Position numbers and translations under genes: made by a program. DNA of 6,082 nucleotides from Croceicoccus sp. (GTDB taxonomy: Bacteria > Pseudomonadota > Alphaproteobacteria > Sphingomonadales > Sphingomonadaceae). The DNA lies in contig JAPYSD010000016.1 of assembly GCA_029936705.1 (NCBI GenBank), positions 1-6,082 of the forward strand, given 5' to 3'. Below the pieces are notes generated by a model that saw only the letters and a list, made by a program, of their open reading frames with translations, did not search any database and was not told where the DNA came from. This document shows, in pieces, positions 1 to 6,082 of this stretch. Each line of letters begins with the position of its first letter. Position 1 is the stretch's first letter.

Positions 1-299
1 CCGCCGCCCCTGCCGAAGCGCCGGCGGCCCCGATGACGCAGGCACCCGCGCCCGCCGCGACCACCGTCACCGATGCCGAGGTCGACAGCTTTGCCGCGGC
101 CCTGGTCGACATCCAGAAGATCGACGCCGACGCGGCGATCGCGGACGAGGAGAAGCAGGCCCAAATGGTCGCAACCGTGAGCGAACACGGCCTGACCCCG
201 CAGCGCTTCAACGAGATCAGCACGCAGACGCAGACCAGCCCGGACCTGCAACAGCGCGTGCAGATGGCGATGAGCGAGATGATGGCACCTGCCGGCTGA
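1..299 (+). CDS. DUF4168 domain protein, 3' end of the gene (partial)
   Basis: The reading frame is open to the left edge, so the true start and any signal peptide lie outside the window; 98 residues are visible. An Ala/Pro-rich stretch, probably a linker, comes first. It is followed by about 70 residues resembling DUF4168 (PF13767): a helix with FAAALVDIQKID, an acidic/Gln-rich helix, then the pattern EHGLTPQRFNEI and a closing helix with SPDLQQRV. The Met at position 33 lies inside the Ala/Pro stretch and is unlikely to be the real start. DUF4168 proteins are usually small, secreted or periplasmic, and of unknown function, so no role is assigned. The gene ends 27 bases before a strong hairpin and converges on the lipoprotein gene. 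The family call rests on pattern recognition only. Confidence 0.75.
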   Translation, partial: AAPAEAPAAPMTQAPAPAATTVTDAEVDSFAAALVDIQKIDADAAIADEEKQAQMVATVSEHGLTPQRFNEISTQTQTSPDLQQRVQMAMSEMMAPAG

Positions 300-325
300 T
301 CCGGCAGCGTAATTCGAAGAATAGG

Positions 326-352
326 CGGGCGCCCGACACCATCGGGCGCCCG
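326..352. terminator. Bidirectional terminator hairpin between convergent genes
   Basis: An 11-base arm at 326-336 (CGGGCGCCCGA) is perfectly complementary to 342-352, with a 5-base loop CACCA. It lies 27 bases after the plus-strand stop and 19 bases after the minus-strand stop at 371. Read on the minus strand, the hairpin is followed by a moderately T-rich stretch (CCTATTCTTC). On the plus strand there is no T run. It could therefore be an intrinsic terminator for the lipoprotein gene and a simple 3' stem-loop for the DUF4168 gene. Confidence 0.7.
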
Positions 353-370
353 TCGTCATGCAGGGGGAGA

Positions 371-970
371 TTAGTCCGCCGGAACGGTCTTGGCGATTTC
401 GCCCTTCGCCGTGTCGGCAGTATCGGTATCCGCCGGGTCCGCATCGTCGCTCGGATTGCCAGCTGGCAGCGCGACATTGTATTCCGACACGATCTTCCAG
501 GTCTCGTCGGGCTGCCGCTGCCACACCGACTGGCTGGTGCTGTCGATCGCAACCGGATCGCCATCGGCCTTGCTGCGCACCGCGATCTTGGCGGTGGTCA
601 CCGCAAAGTCGGCGCCTGCGGAAACCCAGGTCTTGGTGGGGGTGACGGTCATCGTCAGATTGTCGTCACCCAGCAGCGAAGCATAATTCGCGCGGATCGA
701 AGCGGGATCGGTCAGCGGCGTCGCATTCGGAACGACCAATGTCGCATTGGGCGCATAGACCGAAACCGCCCCGTCGACATCGCGCTGGTTCAGCGCCGCG
801 ATGCGGGCCGCCTGCGCTTCCTTGATCGAGGCTTCGGCCTGGACCGGATCGGGCGTTTCCTTGGCCGGAGCATCCAGAACCGTCGGCTCGTTCTGCGCGT
901 CGCAGCCCGGCAGGCCGGTAAGGCACAGGCCGAGAACGCATGAAACGATCACACGACAACGCAAGTTCAT
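371..970 (-). CDS. SnoaL/DUF4440-like (NTF2 fold) lipoprotein
   Basis: This 199-residue protein has a lipoprotein signal: Met-Asn-Leu-Arg, a hydrophobic stretch, and a lipobox LPGC with the acylated Cys at residue 23. Asp follows at +2, which in enteric bacteria would favour retention in the inner membrane; whether that rule holds here is unknown. Residues about 46-168 resemble the DUF4440/SnoaL-like group (SgcJ/EcaC-type): a first helix with AARIAALNQRDVDGAV, then VYAPNATLVVPNATPLTD, and a closing strand with WQRQPDETWKIVSEYN. NTF2-fold domains bind small ligands or act as enzymes, and nothing here identifies a substrate. The last 30 residues are an Asp/Thr/Ala-rich acidic tail that looks disordered. 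The ATG is supported by a purine-rich AGAGAGGA just upstream. It lies 85 bases after otsA on the same strand, so read-through is possible but not required. Confidence 0.78.
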   Translation of the reverse strand: MNLRCRVIVSCVLGLCLTGLPGCDAQNEPTVLDAPAKETPDPVQAEASIKEAQAARIAALNQRDVDGAVSVYAPNATLVVPNATPLTDPASIRANYASLLGDDNLTMTVTPTKTWVSAGADFAVTTAKIAVRSKADGDPVAIDSTSQSVWQRQPDETWKIVSEYNVALPAGNPSDDADPADTDTADTAKGEIAKTVPAD

Positions 971-972
971 GA

Positions 973-980
973 TCCTCTCT
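973..980 (-). promoter_or_regulatory. Ribosome binding site of the lipoprotein gene
   Basis: On the minus strand, AGAGAGGA ends two bases before the ATG at 970-968. The spacing is close for the AGGA core but normal for the upstream GAG. It supports this ATG as the start. No convincing -35/-10 promoter pair was seen in the 85 bases upstream. Confidence 0.55.
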
Positions 981-1017
981 CCAGCAGACGGAAAGGCCGC
1001 TGCAGGCCAGTAAACGG

Positions 1018-1042
1018 AAAAGCCCGAAGGGAAAGACGGGTT
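1018..1042 (-). terminator. Weak candidate terminator after otsA
   Basis: On the minus strand, shortly after the otsA stop, AACCCG and CGGGCTT can pair. This gives four GC pairs, one mismatch and an outer A-T pair around a 10-base loop, and a TTTT run (1021-1018) follows. The stem is short, so it would be a weak terminator that may only reduce read-through from the otsBA transcript into the lipoprotein gene. Confidence 0.3.
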
Positions 1043-1055
1043 CCCGGCCAGACCC

Positions 1056-2432
1056 TTAGCGGGTCGTTTCCGTTTCTTCGATCATTTTCACGAATTTTTC
1101 GCGCCACCAGTGAACGTCCTCGCGCTCTACCCCTTCACGCAGCGTCTTGAAGCGCGACTTCCGTTCGGCAAGCGGCATTTTGAGGGCGCGCTGGATCGCG
1201 TCGGCGACTTCTTCGGGGGCATAGGGATTGACCAGCAGAGCCTCCGGCATCTGCGCCGCCGCACCGGCAAAACGCGACAGCACGAGCACACCCGGGTCTT
1301 CGGGATCCTGCGCGGCGATATATTCCTTGGCGACCAGGTTCATCCCGTCGCGCAGCGGCGTCACCAGCCCGACGCGCGCTGCCCGGTACAGGGCCGTCAG
1401 TTCCTCGCGCCGATAGCCGCGGTTAACGTAACGGATCGGGGTCCAGTCGACCTCGGCAAACATGCCGTTGATGCGGCCCGCCAGCTCGTTCAATTCCTCG
1501 CGGACATGGCGATACTGCTCGACCTCTCCGCGCGAGGGCGGGGCGACCTGCACCAGCACGACCGATCGGTGCAGTTCGGGATGCGCCTTCAGCATGTGCT
1601 CGAAACTGACCAGGCGTTCCTGCAGGCCCTTGGAATAGTCCAGCCGGTCCACACCCACGATCATGGTCAATTGCCGAAGCGAAATGCGCATCCGCTCGGC
1701 CAGCTGGTGCGCCAGCTCGTTATGGCTGGACTCGACGAAATTATGGAAATCGATGCCGATCGGGCACACCACGGCGCGAAGGCGTTGGCCATCGACGGTG
1801 ATGTAATCGCCATCGACCGACCCGCCCAGTTCATTCTCGCAATAATGGCGGAAGCTTTCCAGCCATTCCGCGGTCTGGAACCCGACGACGTCATATCCGA
1901 ACATCGAGCGGACGAGGCGGCCATGATAAGGCAGCGACACCAGCAGCCGCGTTGGCGGCCACGGCGTATGCAGGAAGAACCCGATCTTGTTCTTGATCCC
2001 GTGGTCGCGCAGCAGCGATGCCAGGGGGATCAGGTGATAATCGTTGATCCAGATCGTATCGCCGGGCTCGATCATCACGTGAAGCGGTTCGGCGAAGCGC
2101 TTGTTCACGCGCTCATAGCCCGAACCGAAGCTGCGATTATATTTCGCTATGTCGATCCGGTAGTGGAACAGCGGCCACAGGGTGCGGTTGGCAAAGCCGT
2201 TGTAATATTCCTGGATATCCTGCGGCTCCAGGTCGACGACAGCAGAACGGACCCCGCTCACTTCCTCGAAACTGACCGAGCCGGTGAACTCGTCGACTTC
2301 CCGGCCCGACCAGCCGAACCATAATCCTCCCGATTCCCTCAGCGCTGCCTGAAGGGCGACGGCAAGGCCGCCCTGGGATCCGTCGGGACTGGGCATCGAT
2401 ACGCGATTGGAGACGACGATCAGGCGGCTCAT
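1056..2432 (-). CDS. otsA: Trehalose-6-phosphate synthase
   Basis: A cytoplasmic GT20 glycosyltransferase that joins glucose from UDP-glucose to glucose-6-phosphate to make trehalose-6-phosphate, the first step of the OtsAB pathway for osmotic and desiccation tolerance. The 458-residue length fits the bacterial family. Catalytic and substrate residues known from E. coli OtsA all appear here at +1 offset: R10 in SNR, G21-G22, W41 in WFGWSG, Y77, W86 in TLWPLFHYR, D131 in WINDYHL, H155 in FLHTPWPP, R263 and K268 in VDRLDYSKGL, and D362 and E370 in RDGMNLVAKEYIAAQ. The ATG at 2432-2430 overlaps the otsB stop in an ATGA, places the SNR motif at the usual distance, and has GGGGGAA just upstream. 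A longer frame from 2498 would add 22 unrelated residues inside otsB. The product of this gene is the substrate of the adjacent OtsB. Confidence 0.97.
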   Translation of the reverse strand: MSRLIVVSNRVSMPSPDGSQGGLAVALQAALRESGGLWFGWSGREVDEFTGSVSFEEVSGVRSAVVDLEPQDIQEYYNGFANRTLWPLFHYRIDIAKYNRSFGSGYERVNKRFAEPLHVMIEPGDTIWINDYHLIPLASLLRDHGIKNKIGFFLHTPWPPTRLLVSLPYHGRLVRSMFGYDVVGFQTAEWLESFRHYCENELGGSVDGDYITVDGQRLRAVVCPIGIDFHNFVESSHNELAHQLAERMRISLRQLTMIVGVDRLDYSKGLQERLVSFEHMLKAHPELHRSVVLVQVAPPSRGEVEQYRHVREELNELAGRINGMFAEVDWTPIRYVNRGYRREELTALYRAARVGLVTPLRDGMNLVAKEYIAAQDPEDPGVLVLSRFAGAAAQMPEALLVNPYAPEEVADAIQRALKMPLAERKSRFKTLREGVEREDVHWWREKFVKMIEETETTR

Positions 2433-3223
2433 GGCATTCCCCCGGTTGTTCGTTCCGCTCCACCAGGAGCATGTGATTGCAACGACCGGGCAAGCCATTC
2501 GTTCACGGCGTCGACGCCGGAAAGCCTGTAACTGGCGTGCGTAATGCGAGGCTCGCCGACAAGGATGGCGGCGCCCCCGGCATTCTCCACCGCCTCGAAC
2601 CCGTCTTCGTCGGTAACATCGTCGCCCAGGAAGACCGGACGATACCCGGCGAAAGGGCGCAGTTTCAGCAATTCGCCTATGGCTGTGCCCTTGTCGACGC
2701 CCGGTACCCTGACTTCTACCATGTCGTGTCCGCGCTGCAGGTGCAGATTATGATCGTCAGCCAGTTGCTGCGCCAAATCATGCGCCGCATCGCGCATCCG
2801 GGGCGCCCGCCGGTAATGCAGCGCCGCCCCCAGCGGCTTGTCCTCGAACAGCAGGCCATCGGCGGTATCGGCGAAGTCGGCAAACTGCTGCTGCGCAACG
2901 TCCAGTCCGGCCGGGCGAGGCAGGTACTCCCGCTCGCCGTCGGCCAGGCGCCATTCCGAACCGTGGCTGCCTGCCGCTGCCAGGCCGGTCATGCCGAACC
3001 CGTCCAGAACCTCGATCGCGCGGCCGCTGACAAGCGCCAGCCGACCGTTCAAACGGTCGCTTAGCGCATGAAGCGTGTCGATCAGCGTTTCCGGCACATG
3101 CACGGCGTCGGGACGATCGCAAAGCTCAACCAGCGTACCATCGAAATCGAGAAAAAGAGCGTCGGTGCCGAAATCCAGCAGCGGAGGTTCGGCGAGCGGC
3201 GGATCGTTGGGATGTGCTGTCAC
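2429..3223 (-). CDS. otsB: Trehalose-6-phosphate phosphatase
   Basis: A cytoplasmic HAD-superfamily phosphatase that releases phosphate from trehalose-6-phosphate to give trehalose. With a GTG start at 3223 it has 264 residues, a normal length for OtsB. HAD motif I is LDFDGT with nucleophile D26 and acid/base D28. Motif II is S66 in VSGR, motif III is K178 in GVDKGTA, and motif IV is GDDVTDEDGFE with D201, D202 and D205. GSHGSEWR (85-92) belongs to the cap region that recognises the sugar. The GTG is chosen because no ATG lies near motif I and because it overlaps the previous stop in a GTGA. AAGG sits directly against it, so initiation probably depends on coupling to the upstream gene. The same frame is open back to 4093, but that part lies over the nucleotidyltransferase gene and reads as shadow sequence. 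otsB-then-otsA order is common. Confidence 0.95.
   Translation of the reverse strand: MTAHPNDPPLAEPPLLDFGTDALFLDFDGTLVELCDRPDAVHVPETLIDTLHALSDRLNGRLALVSGRAIEVLDGFGMTGLAAAGSHGSEWRLADGEREYLPRPAGLDVAQQQFADFADTADGLLFEDKPLGAALHYRRAPRMRDAAHDLAQQLADDHNLHLQRGHDMVEVRVPGVDKGTAIGELLKLRPFAGYRPVFLGDDVTDEDGFEAVENAGGAAILVGEPRITHASYRLSGVDAVNEWLARSLQSHAPGGAERTTGGMP
2437..2443 (-). promoter_or_regulatory. Ribosome binding site that decides the otsA start
   Basis: GGGGGAA on the minus strand ends four bases before the ATG at 2432, inside the last codons of otsB. Together with the ATGA overlap it favours this start over the in-frame ATG at 2498. Confidence 0.5.
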
Positions 3224-4536
3224 CCCTTGGGTTTGGCGGGTCGGGCCGATGCGGTCAACCCTTCGTGCTGCGAACGCGAATGCGCAGCCGCGCCCGGTTC
3301 TTCGGCCGCATTCCCTCGCAGCCAGCGCAGCATTTGTGCATCGCGGTGTGCCGCCATCCGCACCCGCCCATCGGCGACCGCCTGAAGATAGGCCCATCCG
3401 CGTTGCCACAGCCAGATCGGATAGCCGATCCACCGGCTCTGGTCGTGCGCCCGTGTCCCTGCAAGTTGAGCCAGCTTTTGCGGCGTCGGTCGGAACACGC
3501 GCTTCAGCGCGGCCAGCGGCCCAGACTTCGCCTCGCGAAACTGCAGGCGGCGGACGAGCGCGCGCCGATCGACCTGGGCGGGATGCTGGAACATCGCGTC
3601 CAGCGCACGGTCGACAAACGGCCGCGCCGCGTCGACGCGCGGCTCGAGCCAGTCGGGTATGTTGATCGGCCCCGCCTGCTGCGCGACCGCCAGCAGCAGG
3701 TCGAGCGAACGCCCGAGGGCGACACGATCCGCCGCCGCGACCAGCGCCTCGTGGTCGAGTTTTGGATGACGCCACAGCAAATGCACGTCCGAAATGGTGA
3801 GCGGCCCGTTGTCGAAGCAATTGTGCAAGGTCGCGTGGACCGTCAGGTGCAGAAGGTTGGCGAGCGGAGCAGAGAAACGCGCGGTGGCTTTGCCAAGCTG
3901 CCCTTCGATTGCCGTCTCCAGCAGCAGGGCGCTCAATTCCTCGTCCCCGTCCCAGTCGCGCGAATAGATGCGGTGGTGGATTTCCACCGTCACCTGGCCG
4001 TTCTCGCTTACCAGTTCCGGCAGCTGGTGGTTGTATTCGGTGCCAGAATTCTGCGCCCAGTCGGCCAGCGCGAACCCGTTGTCGCGCAGCCACCGATGCG
4101 CTTCTTCCGCCCGGTTCGCCGGGACAAGCACGTCGATATCGCGCAACGGGCGCATCGCCGGCTGCGGATAGACCGTGAAGGCCAGCGCTGCCCCTTTCAG
4201 CGCAACGTGATCGATGCCCCGTTCGTCGAGCAATTGCGAAACGCGGCCCAGCACCATCCGTTGTTCCAGGCCATAGATCGACTTGCGGCGATAGATGTCG
4301 TCGAAACCGGCCTGTATGTCGGCGGGTGCCTCGATCCGGTTGTCGATCAGATAGCGCCGCAGCAGATTGGCCGTTCTCGTACGAATGGCGATCGCCTCCA
4401 GCGCTCGCCAGTCCGCGTGGTTCAGCGCCGCGAAATGCGCATTGGGCGGAGCCGCGCCGCCGCAGATCTTTACGATGATGTCTTCCGCGTCGGCGTGCCG
4501 CGGCACGTCAAAGGACCAGTTGCGGTCCTCAGCCAT
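3220..4536 (-). CDS. Nucleotidyltransferase family protein (PF14907-like, NTP_transf_5)
   Basis: A 438-residue protein with the layout of the uncharacterised nucleotidyltransferase family PF14907. The core is LDERGIDHVALKGAAL (K114, G115), then YPQPAMRPLRDIDVLVP with the metal-binding pair D133 and D135 of a polymerase-beta-type fold. EEAHRWLRDNGF follows, and VEIHHRI gives a likely third acid, E185. Further on, a His-rich helix, LLHLTVHATLH, and SDVHLLW are typical of the family. The last 70 residues are Trp/Arg-rich and then low-complexity, with no recognised domain. There is no signal peptide or clear membrane segment. Family members occur beside exopolysaccharide genes and in some lasso-peptide clusters, where one (in pseudomycoidin biosynthesis) is linked to sugar addition. 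The substrate here is unknown. The gene overlaps the broken synthetase-like gene by 8 bases and otsB by 4. No ribosome binding site is evident, so coupling is likely. The ATG at 4536 is the first reasonable start. Confidence 0.82.
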   Translation of the reverse strand: MAEDRNWSFDVPRHADAEDIIVKICGGAAPPNAHFAALNHADWRALEAIAIRTRTANLLRRYLIDNRIEAPADIQAGFDDIYRRKSIYGLEQRMVLGRVSQLLDERGIDHVALKGAALAFTVYPQPAMRPLRDIDVLVPANRAEEAHRWLRDNGFALADWAQNSGTEYNHQLPELVSENGQVTVEIHHRIYSRDWDGDEELSALLLETAIEGQLGKATARFSAPLANLLHLTVHATLHNCFDNGPLTISDVHLLWRHPKLDHEALVAAADRVALGRSLDLLLAVAQQAGPINIPDWLEPRVDAARPFVDRALDAMFQHPAQVDRRALVRRLQFREAKSGPLAALKRVFRPTPQKLAQLAGTRAHDQSRWIGYPIWLWQRGWAYLQAVADGRVRMAAHRDAQMLRWLRGNAAEEPGAAAHSRSQHEGLTASARPAKPKG

Positions 4537-5743
4537 TGCTGCGCGCTTGGAAGCGAAGGTAACGCGCTGCCGTCAATCCGCGTCCGGCAGCGCAGAATAT
4601 GCGCGCGGCTTCCAGCCCGCCGACCGAGTTCTCTCCCGACCATTCGCGCATCGAGCGCTGCAGCCTGGGCAGGTCGAGCATCTCGGCGACCGCGGGATCG
4701 GACGACAGGCGTTCCAGCTCTGCCATGACCGCGTTGCGTTCGCGGCCCCAGCGCACGGGCCAGTCGCTGCTCTGGATGCCGAGCCGCTTTTCGGTCCGCA
4801 CCTGTTCGGGGACGCGCCCCTCCAGCAGCCGCCGTGCCAGCCAGCGCGTTTCGCCATCACGCAGATATTGCTCGTCCGGAATGGCCGCGGTCAGCTCGAA
4901 CAGCGGCCGATAGGCGAGGGGCGAGCGCATCGGCACGCCCGTACATCAGTTCCAGCGCCAGACTGGTATCGGCCCCGTCGCCCTCTCCCGGTTCCAGCGT
5001 CGCGGCGCGCCAGTCGCGGGAACTCGCGCTGTCGAGAAACAGCGGGTCGTGCCCTCCGATGCACTGCGCTCCAGCACGCCCGCGCGCTGGGCGAAATCGC
5101 GGCGCAGGGGGCACCATGCATCGAAGGGATCGAGCGCACGGCCGCGTGCCTGCCGCAGCCTTTGCCGAAGCGCGATCGGGAGCTGCGGCATGATCGCCTG
5201 GCTGATGAACCGGCGCGCATCGGATCCCTTGCCGCCCCGCTGCCTCACTTCGCGCCAGGCGCGGCGGAACTTCCCCGCTCGCAGCCAGGTGGCAGGACCG
5301 GTCAGCCCGTCGTAGCTGAAGCCGTTATTGCCGTAATTGCCATCCAGCACCACGCCGTGGCCCGCTGCTGCGGCGCGGCGCAGGATCTCTTGCCCCCAGT
5401 GCATGTTGCCGCTGCCCATGGGGGCCAGCCCGGCCAGCAGGAAGAACTTCTCCTCCTGGTGGTCCAGCGGGGTATCGGCCGTGTCGACCAGCTCCAGTTC
5501 GATGCCCGGGTGCATCGCGGCAAACGCCTTGGCATGCGCGGATTCGTCGCCATGCGCATTCGGCCAGTCCAGCGGCTCGAACCCGGCTTGCGGCACCCAG
5601 CAATAGGCTTTCAGCGCCGATCCCGATGGCATCGCCTCCAGCGCAAAGCTGGCGACGGCCTGCGAATCCAGCCCGCCGGACAGCTGCGTCGCGGGCCTTG
5701 CGAACCCGGCAGTTGTCTCGCGCAGCGCGCGGAGACCGCTCAA
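4529..5743 (-). pseudogene. Asparagine-synthetase-like (lasso-cyclase-like) gene, 5'-truncated and frameshifted
   Basis: Read with two corrections, this encodes about 404 residues of an asparagine synthetase domain. The ATP-binding PP-loop SGGLDS lies at 5680-5663, only 22 residues from the beginning. DGNYGNNGFSYDG replaces the GEGADE-type motif of true AsnB and recalls the GNxxxSYDG pattern of McjC-like lasso cyclases. RPLFELTAAIPDEQYLRDGE and KRLGIQSSDW follow. The roughly 220-residue N-terminal glutaminase domain is absent, because recJ occupies that space. The frame fails twice. At 5052-5054 (CCC on the plus strand) one base seems lost, and at 4938-4940 (CCC) one seems gained, so the original frame returns 3' of 4938. 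Family-like sequence continues in the shifted frame between (GHDPLFLD to ELMYG). Uncorrected, translation stops at 4946. The first in-frame candidate start, TTG at 5743, overlaps the recJ stop as TTGA. It could be a real pseudogene, or an intact glutaminase-less gene with homopolymer sequencing errors. Confidence 0.78.
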
Positions 5744-6082
5744 TCGGCGAACGCGGCATCCTCGAGCATCAGTTCGGCAGCGGGAACCTGGCCCCAGTCG
5801 TCGATCTTCGCCCGCCCGGCCAGCCACAACCTTCGCCCGCGCGAGCCGTGCAGCAGCGCCTGGCCCATGTCGGTTTCCTCTGCCCGGAAAGCGATGGCCT
5901 TGAAACGCGCGCCGTCCTGCCCGGCGGCAATCAGCCGGACATGCCCCTGGCCCACCACGTCCGCCTTGATCAGCGTTACCGGCCCCACCGCCACGCGCGG
6001 GGCGGGCCAACCGACGCCATACGGGCCTGCCGCCTCGAGCTGTTCGACCCGCGGCACCGGCAAGGCGCGTTGAGCCAGGTCG
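5740..6082 (-). CDS. recJ: Single-stranded-DNA-specific exonuclease RecJ, C-terminal end (partial)
   Basis: The last 113 residues of RecJ, a cytoplasmic 5'-to-3' single-strand DNA exonuclease of recombination and mismatch repair; the start and the DHH catalytic domains lie beyond the right edge. What is visible is the C-terminal OB-fold region: LEAAGPYGVGWPAPRVAVGP (compare GPFGxGNPxP in many RecJs), GHVRLIAAGQDGARFKAIAFR, RRLWLAGRAKIDDWGQ, and the typical family ending AELMLEDAAFAD. In the first motif the usual Asn after Gly is Trp, which may be a lineage feature. The stop TGA at 5742-5740 coincides with the beginning of the synthetase-like remnant, so the two frames abut with no spacer. The ending looks natural for RecJ, so this gene is probably not truncated at its 3' end. 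Confidence 0.88.
   Translation of the reverse strand, partial: DLAQRALPVPRVEQLEAAGPYGVGWPAPRVAVGPVTLIKADVVGQGHVRLIAAGQDGARFKAIAFRAEETDMGQALLHGSRGRRLWLAGRAKIDDWGQVPAAELMLEDAAFAD

Noticed and set aside
995..1008. GGCC-N6-GGCC inverted repeat upstream of the lipoprotein gene
   Set aside because: Only four base pairs with a self-complementary spacer. This is common by chance in GC-rich DNA, so it is not called an operator.
1110..2324. 404-residue plus-strand open frame opposite otsA
   Set aside because: It is a mirror of a strongly conserved otsA gene in GC-rich DNA. Its translation has no recognisable motif and no start signal.
2433..2498. Longer otsA start at 2498
   Set aside because: It would add 22 residues inside otsB that are unlike OtsA N-termini. 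The ATG at 2432 has a ribosome binding site and a stop-start overlap.
3224..4093. In-frame 290-residue extension upstream of OtsB
   Set aside because: It overlaps the nucleotidyltransferase in another frame and is Arg/Ala/Gly-rich with no motif. OtsB reaches its normal length from the GTG at 3223.
3214..4728. 504-residue plus-strand open frame opposite the nucleotidyltransferase
   Set aside because: Arg/Gln-rich shadow translation that spans three minus-strand genes. The minus-strand frames carry clear family motifs.
5744..6010. Extension of the synthetase-like frame into the recJ region as a glutaminase domain
   Set aside because: The frame is open to 6010, but the translation is Arg/Gly/Ala-rich with no glutaminase motif, while the other frame is clearly RecJ.
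4367..6073. 568-residue plus-strand open frame, the longest in the window
   Set aside because: It runs antisense to recJ and the synthetase-like gene. The composition is typical of antisense shadow, with no domain pattern, although it is longer than the real genes there.

Overview
The window is GC-rich DNA with strong third-position GC bias. It most resembles an alphaproteobacterium of the Sphingomonadales (Erythrobacter/Sphingomonas-like). That placement is inferred from protein style and gene content, not from any marker gene. It is nearly fully coding, with no gap over 100 bases and no RNA gene, insertion sequence or CRISPR array.

Left edge (1-970): the 3' end of a plus-strand gene for a DUF4168 protein converges on a minus-strand gene for a small lipoprotein with a SnoaL/DUF4440-like (NTF2 fold) domain. 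A perfect 11-bp hairpin between them probably terminates both transcripts.

Centre and right (1056-6082): everything is on the minus strand, in transcription order recJ (C-terminal end only), a broken asparagine-synthetase-like gene, a PF14907-type nucleotidyltransferase, otsB and otsA. Neighbouring reading frames overlap by 4 or 8 bases at each junction, which suggests one transcript with translational coupling. OtsA and OtsB make trehalose from UDP-glucose and glucose-6-phosphate through trehalose-6-phosphate. All their catalytic motifs are visible.

The most interesting part is 4529-5743. It encodes only the synthetase half of an asparagine-synthetase-like protein whose motifs resemble the lasso-peptide cyclase (McjC-type) branch rather than true AsnB. 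The glutaminase half is missing, and the frame begins exactly at the recJ stop. It also carries two opposite one-base frameshifts, each at a short G/C run. With the following nucleotidyltransferase, this looks like the worn end of a RiPP (possibly lasso-peptide) locus inserted or retained between recJ and otsBA. No precursor peptide, B protein or exporter is visible, so the RiPP reading is an inference. I found no convincing wholly new system.
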